A stretch of 32,688 nt of DNA from an uncultured Spartobacteria bacterium (GTDB lineage Bacteria; Verrucomicrobiota; Verrucomicrobiia; Chthoniobacterales; UBA6821), in the NCBI GenBank assembly GCA_903826635.1, contig CAIKFI010000088.1:1-32688 (forward strand), written 5' to 3'. This document shows positions 29,775-32,688 of the stretch, in pieces. The translations under genes were made by a program, and so were the position numbers. The notes below the pieces were generated by a model. It searched no databases. It was not told the DNA's origin and saw only the letters and a list, made by a program, of their open reading frames with translations. How positions within the stretch are numbered: position 1 is the first letter of the stretch; each line of letters opens with the position of its first letter.

Positions 29775-30719
29775 ATGCAGACGGGCAGATATTTTGCCAT
29801 CTCGGTGATGAGCGTGTTGTGTTGTCACGCTGTCATTGCCTCCAATTTCGTGATTTCACCAATGAGTGAGTCACAGATACAAGGAGCGATCTTCATCGAC
29901 TCTCTGAGTGTCCCTTCTCCGGGAGAGGTCTTTGCAGCCATGAACAAGGTCTGCCGCCCGAATTGGGCTACCCTAGTCCTGCCGATTTCCGCCCCTGTCT
30001 CGACGGAGCGATCGCAGCTCGCGCTTGCCGTTGGCGTTCTCTCGGCGAACGGTTACATTGCCGTCGAGGCTCAGGATGGACAGCAGGTGAAAAATGTCGG
30101 CAGGGAAATGATGAGTGTGGCCAAGTCCCTGGGAATCAGCGAGAGCCTGATGGGCAGAGGAAATAGTCTGATCCAGTTCGCCGATAACAGCGACTGGGAA
30201 GCCTTGGCGGGGGAACTCGAAGCGACGGAAAACGAAGTGAAGGCCACCATGGTGGGTCAGAAAGACAAGGAACTGGTTACCTTGACCTCAGCGGCTGCAT
30301 GGCTCCGGGGGCTTCAGGTGGTAACGACCGTGATTCTCGCCAGCCCGACCCTTCAAGGAGCGGAAGTCATTGACCAATCCTCCCTTGCCCGACATCTCTT
30401 GCTTCAGTTGGATGCTCTTCCCATCAGGGTCAGGAAGTCAGAACGGGTTATTACGGTGCACGACTCCCTGGATCAGATCGCAGCCATTTTAGAGAAGAGG
30501 AATAAGTTGCCGGATTCCTCATTGGAAAAAAAGAGAATCGAAATCCAGAAGATCCATCAACTCGCTGCCGGGGCCGTGCAGGCCATCATGACCTCCGCAA
30601 GTGCTCCCTCTCAAATCCCTTCAATTCCTCCGATCCCGATGCCCCGGATTCCGGGAGTCCCTGAAGTTCACGGCGTATCCAATAACAGCCCTGCGGTCAT
30701 CACTCCCTCCAAGCCGTGA
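29775..30719 (+). CDS. Putatively exported protein of unknown function
   Basis: This is a 314-residue protein I cannot assign to a known function. The first about 24 residues (FAISVMSVLCCHAVIASN) are hydrophobic enough for a signal peptide, though not a strong one. The body is mostly helical and polar, with PSPGEVFAAMNKV, ANGYIAVEAQDGQQVKNVG and LARHLLLQLDALPIRVRKS blocks. The end is a Pro/Ile-rich tail (about 277-314). It resembles in style a conserved exported protein of Verrucomicrobiota/Planctomycetes. An ATG at 29862 is an alternative start that would make it cytoplasmic but leave a more usual gap to hrpB. Its stop overlaps the next gene's GTG, so the pair is probably coupled. Confidence 0.7.
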   Translation: MQTGRYFAISVMSVLCCHAVIASNFVISPMSESQIQGAIFIDSLSVPSPGEVFAAMNKVCRPNWATLVLPISAPVSTERSQLALAVGVLSANGYIAVEAQDGQQVKNVGREMMSVAKSLGISESLMGRGNSLIQFADNSDWEALAGELEATENEVKATMVGQKDKELVTLTSAAAWLRGLQVVTTVILASPTLQGAEVIDQSSLARHLLLQLDALPIRVRKSERVITVHDSLDQIAAILEKRNKLPDSSLEKKRIEIQKIHQLAAGAVQAIMTSASAPSQIPSIPPIPMPRIPGVPEVHGVSNNSPAVITPSKP

Positions 30720-31267
30720 AATTCCCAAACCTCCCACTTCTCCTAAGTTGCTCTGTTGGATTCCTTCCCTTGATGGATTCGTGCGCGATGCTTGCCGCAT
30801 CCCGATCAGATGGGGGTAAGGGGAGTGATCCTAAGTTTCTCACTGATCAGGAATCCCCGGAGCCTCTGAATCCCGCCCCCCCCGTACCGACTGAATCGAG
30901 ACGGCTGGCATTGGAAACCGCTGCTGCATTTGAGAATGAGGGCTTCCGGATACGGGATTCGGAGTGGCAGAATTCCCTCTCCAAGGGGCAATCTGCTTTC
31001 CTTCAAATCTGCCTCTTTTCCGGCAATCAGTATTGGTTTGTGGCAGCATCGCCTACTAACGCCGTCAAAATCAGGATGGTCGTGTATGATCCCTCCGGAA
31101 AACCGTTAAAGAGTGATTCCTGGCAGGACGGAGGGGCCCATCCTGGATCCAGGGCAGCACTAGGATTTGCACCAACCATCAGTGGGATGTATTTTGTGGC
31201 TGTGGAGTTTCTTGATATTCCCGGGGGCTCCCCGAACGATGTCTGTTTCGTCTATGCTTATAAATAA
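30716..31267 (+). CDS. Putatively exported protein of unknown function with PPC-like C-terminus
   Basis: This 183-residue protein is not assigned. It starts at GTG (30716-30718), which overlaps the previous stop (GTGA). The N-terminus FPNLPLLLSCSVGFLPLMD is hydrophobic, consistent with export; LLSC could be a lipobox but sits very near the start. A Pro/Glu/Ser-rich stretch (about 35-62) precedes a beta-rich domain (about 88-183) with QYWFVAAS, VVYDPSGKPLKSD and SGMYFVAVEF. The pattern resembles bacterial pre-peptidase C-terminal (PPC) domains of secreted proteins. It probably acts with its upstream partner in the envelope; that is inference from overlap and shared export signals. Confidence 0.68.
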   Translation: MKFPNLPLLLSCSVGFLPLMDSCAMLAASRSDGGKGSDPKFLTDQESPEPLNPAPPVPTESRRLALETAAAFENEGFRIRDSEWQNSLSKGQSAFLQICLFSGNQYWFVAASPTNAVKIRMVVYDPSGKPLKSDSWQDGGAHPGSRAALGFAPTISGMYFVAVEFLDIPGGSPNDVCFVYAYK

Positions 31268-31273
31268 TTTCTT

Positions 31274-31744
31274 ATGTCCCCTCCCTCTTCCTCAATTTTA
31301 GAAACCGTGACAGGCGCCCCAGTGAAGCATTTTTCCATCTTTCTCGACAACAAGGTGGGGGCTCTTCTCGAGGTCGTGAAGTTCTTTGAGAAGAACGGCG
31401 TGATCGTTCTTGCCTTCAGCATTGTCGATTCCGCCGAGTCCTCCATCGCACGCATGATCGTGAGTGATCCCTCGCTCGCTTCCAAACTCCTGCATGATCA
31501 CGATATTGCCTTCAGCCAGACCTCGGTGCTTGTTGTGGAATTTTCCGAGGGTGCTGCCGATCTGACCCGCGTGCTCGGTTGTTTGCTCATGGCAGAGGTG
31601 AATCTACTCTTCAGCTATCCCTTGCTTGTGCGTCCCCGAGACAAGCCTCTCCTTGTCCTGCATGTCGATGACAACGAGTGCGCTGCCACGGTCTTGCAAG
31701 GTGAGGGATACAAGATCCTGACTCAGGGAGACCTCTCCAGATAG
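31274..31744 (+). CDS. Double ACT-domain protein
   Basis: This 156-residue protein contains two ACT domains (about 17-80 and 84-152), each of the beta-alpha-beta-beta-alpha-beta type that binds amino acids and regulates enzymes. The first begins KHFSIFLDNKVGALLEVVKFFEKNGV, where the Gly between sheet and helix is conserved. The second includes VLVVEFSEGAADLTRVLGCLL and LLVLHVDDNECAATVL. No catalytic domain is attached, so it is probably a free regulatory or ligand-sensing protein; the amino acid is unknown. It lies 6 bases after the previous stop. Confidence 0.86.
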   Translation: MSPPSSSILETVTGAPVKHFSIFLDNKVGALLEVVKFFEKNGVIVLAFSIVDSAESSIARMIVSDPSLASKLLHDHDIAFSQTSVLVVEFSEGAADLTRVLGCLLMAEVNLLFSYPLLVRPRDKPLLVLHVDDNECAATVLQGEGYKILTQGDLSR

Positions 31745-31753
31745 GGCTAAGGC

Positions 31754-31782
31754 TCGACTTACTGTGGGCACCTCTTTACGAT
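31754..31782 (+). promoter_or_regulatory. Candidate tRNA-Ser promoter
   Basis: TCGACT (31754-31759), a 17-base spacer, then TACGAT (31777-31782); both match the consensus at 4/6. Transcription would begin about 9 bases before the tRNA 5' end. Confidence 0.4.
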
Positions 31783-31797
31783 CATCTCGAAAGTTTT

Positions 31798-31885
31798 GGA
31801 GGGGTGGTAGAGTGGTCTATTGCGTCAGTCTTGAAAACTGAAGTGCTGAAAGGCACCGTGGGTTCGAATCCCACCCCCTCCGCCA
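31798..31885 (+). tRNA. trnS: tRNA-Ser (anticodon UGA), CCA encoded
   Basis: GGAGGGG (31798-31804) pairs with the CCCCTCC acceptor strand before discriminator G (31882). The anticodon stem TCAGT/ACTGA encloses loop CTTGAAA with anticodon TGA. A long variable arm (GTGCTGAAAGGCAC) marks a class II tRNA, and the T-arm GTGGGTTCGAATCCCAC is intact. The 3' CCA (31883-31885) is present in the DNA, unlike in the tRNA-His gene. The integrase-like gene lies downstream. Confidence 0.97.
31861..31885 (+). other. Probable attachment-site core at the tRNA-Ser 3' end
   Basis: The 3' part of the tRNA gene, from the T-loop to CCA, is the place where tyrosine-recombinase elements usually cross over. An integrase-like gene starts about 230 bases downstream and reads away from the tRNA. 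The second copy expected at the other end of an element lies outside the window, so this is inference from context. Confidence 0.4.
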
Positions 31886-31941
31886 TGCCTCTCAATCGAC
31901 CGCCAACCCTTATAAACACAGGGTTTGCCATTTTGAGGGGT

Positions 31942-31965
31942 GCCCTAAAAAAGGCCTTTTTGGGC
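31942..31965. repeat. Palindrome downstream of tRNA-Ser
   Basis: GCCC (31942-31945) and GGGC (31962-31965) flank a perfect 14-bp palindrome AAAAAGGCCTTTTT (31948-31961). It could be a protein-binding site of the recombination region or help end tRNA transcription. Confidence 0.5.
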
Positions 31966-31966
31966 C

Positions 31967-31988
31967 AAGTGTCCCTAAAAGTGTCCCT
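31967..31988 (+). repeat. Tandem AAGTGTCCCT direct repeat
   Basis: Two perfect copies of AAGTGTCCCT (31967-31976 and 31979-31988) stand 12 bases apart. A related GGTGCCCTAAAA occurs just before them (31939-31950). Lying between a tRNA and an integrase gene, they are candidates for integrase arm-type or excisionase sites. Confidence 0.55.
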
Positions 31989-32116
31989 CCTCGGATCGCG
32001 GAGGCACTACCCGAACCAAGGATGCCACAAAGCGAGCACTACTCGCATGTTGCTCCCAACCGGGAGCCAAAGGGGGAGTTTTTTCGGTCATGGTCTGCAT
32101 ATCCCGGATACTCCAC

Positions 32117-32688
32117 ATGCAGGCAAGATACCGTCTCTACCGCAGATCAAACCGCTCCCACGGCACCTACTACGCCCAGGATTGCACCACGGGCGCTAGG
32201 GAGAGCCTAGGCACCAAGAGCAAGACTGAGGCCGAAAAACTCCTCCAGGCCAAGAACGAGTCGAACGCACAGCCTGTCCTCAGCCGCGAGCTGGCGAAGG
32301 TCTACATGCACGCGCAGGACCCGCAGTTCGCCGAGCGCACCTGGAGCGATGTCGCCCGCCTCATCGACTTCGCCTACGAGGGCAATACCAAGACACGCTT
32401 CCAGAAATTCATGAAGAGCCAGCCCGTCCGTCACCTCATGAACCGGAAGCTCCTGGCCACCACATCCTCCGACTTCATGGAAGTCTTCTCTCACCCGAGG
32501 GCCGGAGTCTCCACCAACGTCCAGCTCCGCATCGTCCACAACCGAGCACTCGACCTCGAGTGGATCCTCCGCCCCATTCTCTCCAAGCGCGCCTGGCCAA
32601 AGATCAAATATGCCAACCGCCACGGCATCACCCGCGAGCAGCACGAGGCCGTCCTCAAGTTCACCCCCAACAAAGAATACCGCCTCTA
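32117..32688 (+). CDS. Integrase-like protein (tyrosine recombinase family), N-terminal part, cut by window end
   Basis: The frame is open from 32117 to the window end (190 codons, no stop). The N-terminus YRLYRRSNRSHGTYYAQD, then ESLGTKSKTEAEKLLQAKNE, is the beta-sheet/helix arm-binding domain typical of phage-type integrases. The middle region has the helical core-binding (SAM-like) character, ending HGITREQHEAVL, where the catalytic domain usually begins. The catalytic Arg/His/Tyr residues lie beyond the window and cannot be checked. An in-frame ATG at 32090 has AGGGGGAG about 12 bases upstream and is an alternative start. Codons end in C very often, unlike the neighbouring genes by eye, which fits transfer. 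It follows tRNA-Ser, so it probably belongs to an element integrated there. Confidence 0.8.
   Translation, partial: MQARYRLYRRSNRSHGTYYAQDCTTGARESLGTKSKTEAEKLLQAKNESNAQPVLSRELAKVYMHAQDPQFAERTWSDVARLIDFAYEGNTKTRFQKFMKSQPVRHLMNRKLLATTSSDFMEVFSHPRAGVSTNVQLRIVHNRALDLEWILRPILSKRAWPKIKYANRHGITREQHEAVLKFTPNKEYRL

Noticed and set aside
31804-32199. 131-residue open frame beginning inside tRNA-Ser
   Set aside because: It runs through the tRNA and the repeat region and has no coding character.
32207-32644. 145-residue minus-strand open frame at the window end
   Set aside because: Antisense of the integrase-like gene, driven by its GC-rich third codon positions.

Overview
The window reads as a chromosomal stretch of a Verrucomicrobiota-like bacterium (PVC group). 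The main clue is a single 1878-residue UvrA made of two complete UvrA copies in tandem, an arrangement known from Chlamydiae and relatives. Gram-negative envelope genes (lipid A-type acyltransferase, lipoproteins, PpiD-like foldase), a bacterial type A RNase P RNA and a divergent FtsZ tail agree with this. The assignment is inference from protein character; no 16S gene is present. Almost no gene has a recognisable Shine-Dalgarno sequence, and several candidate promoters lie directly against the start codon.

Layout. 1-3530 (+): the C-terminal part of ftsZ, then clpB and a small Smr-domain gene, closely packed. 3540-12491 (-): an OsmC-family gene; rnpB with its own promoter and terminator; the giant uvrA; an HU/IHF-family gene; and malQ. 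12670-15244 (+): an UPF0173 metallo-hydrolase, a 430-base gap, then rho with a long disordered Arg/Gly-rich N-terminus. 15372-17209 (-): aroB and an L,D-transpeptidase. 17439-20729 (+): a translation/nucleotide cluster prs-rplY-pth-rpsF-ssb. 20730-21008: an inverted-repeat element and tRNA-His(GUG) on the minus strand. 21104-21970 (+): a CYTH-Nudix fusion with degenerate active sites in both domains. 22177-26703 (+): PpiD-like foldase, TPR protein, metG and acyltransferase, the last three joined by ATGA overlaps. 26704-27122: a second inverted-repeat element and an entericidin-like lipoprotein. 27178-29748 (-): hrpB. 29775-31744 (+): two putatively exported proteins of unknown function and a double-ACT protein. 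31798-31885 (+): tRNA-Ser(UGA), followed by palindromic and direct-repeat sequence and the start of a tyrosine-recombinase-like integrase that runs off the window. This end is probably the edge of an integrated element.

Most of the window is core housekeeping: division, protein quality control, DNA repair, transcription termination, the shikimate pathway, PRPP synthesis, translation and envelope building. The most unusual items are the CYTH-Nudix fusion, the tRNA-Ser/integrase junction, the two intergenic inverted-repeat elements, the asymmetric motifs in the tandem UvrA, the Pth active-site substitutions, and the leaderless/SD-less style of gene starts.
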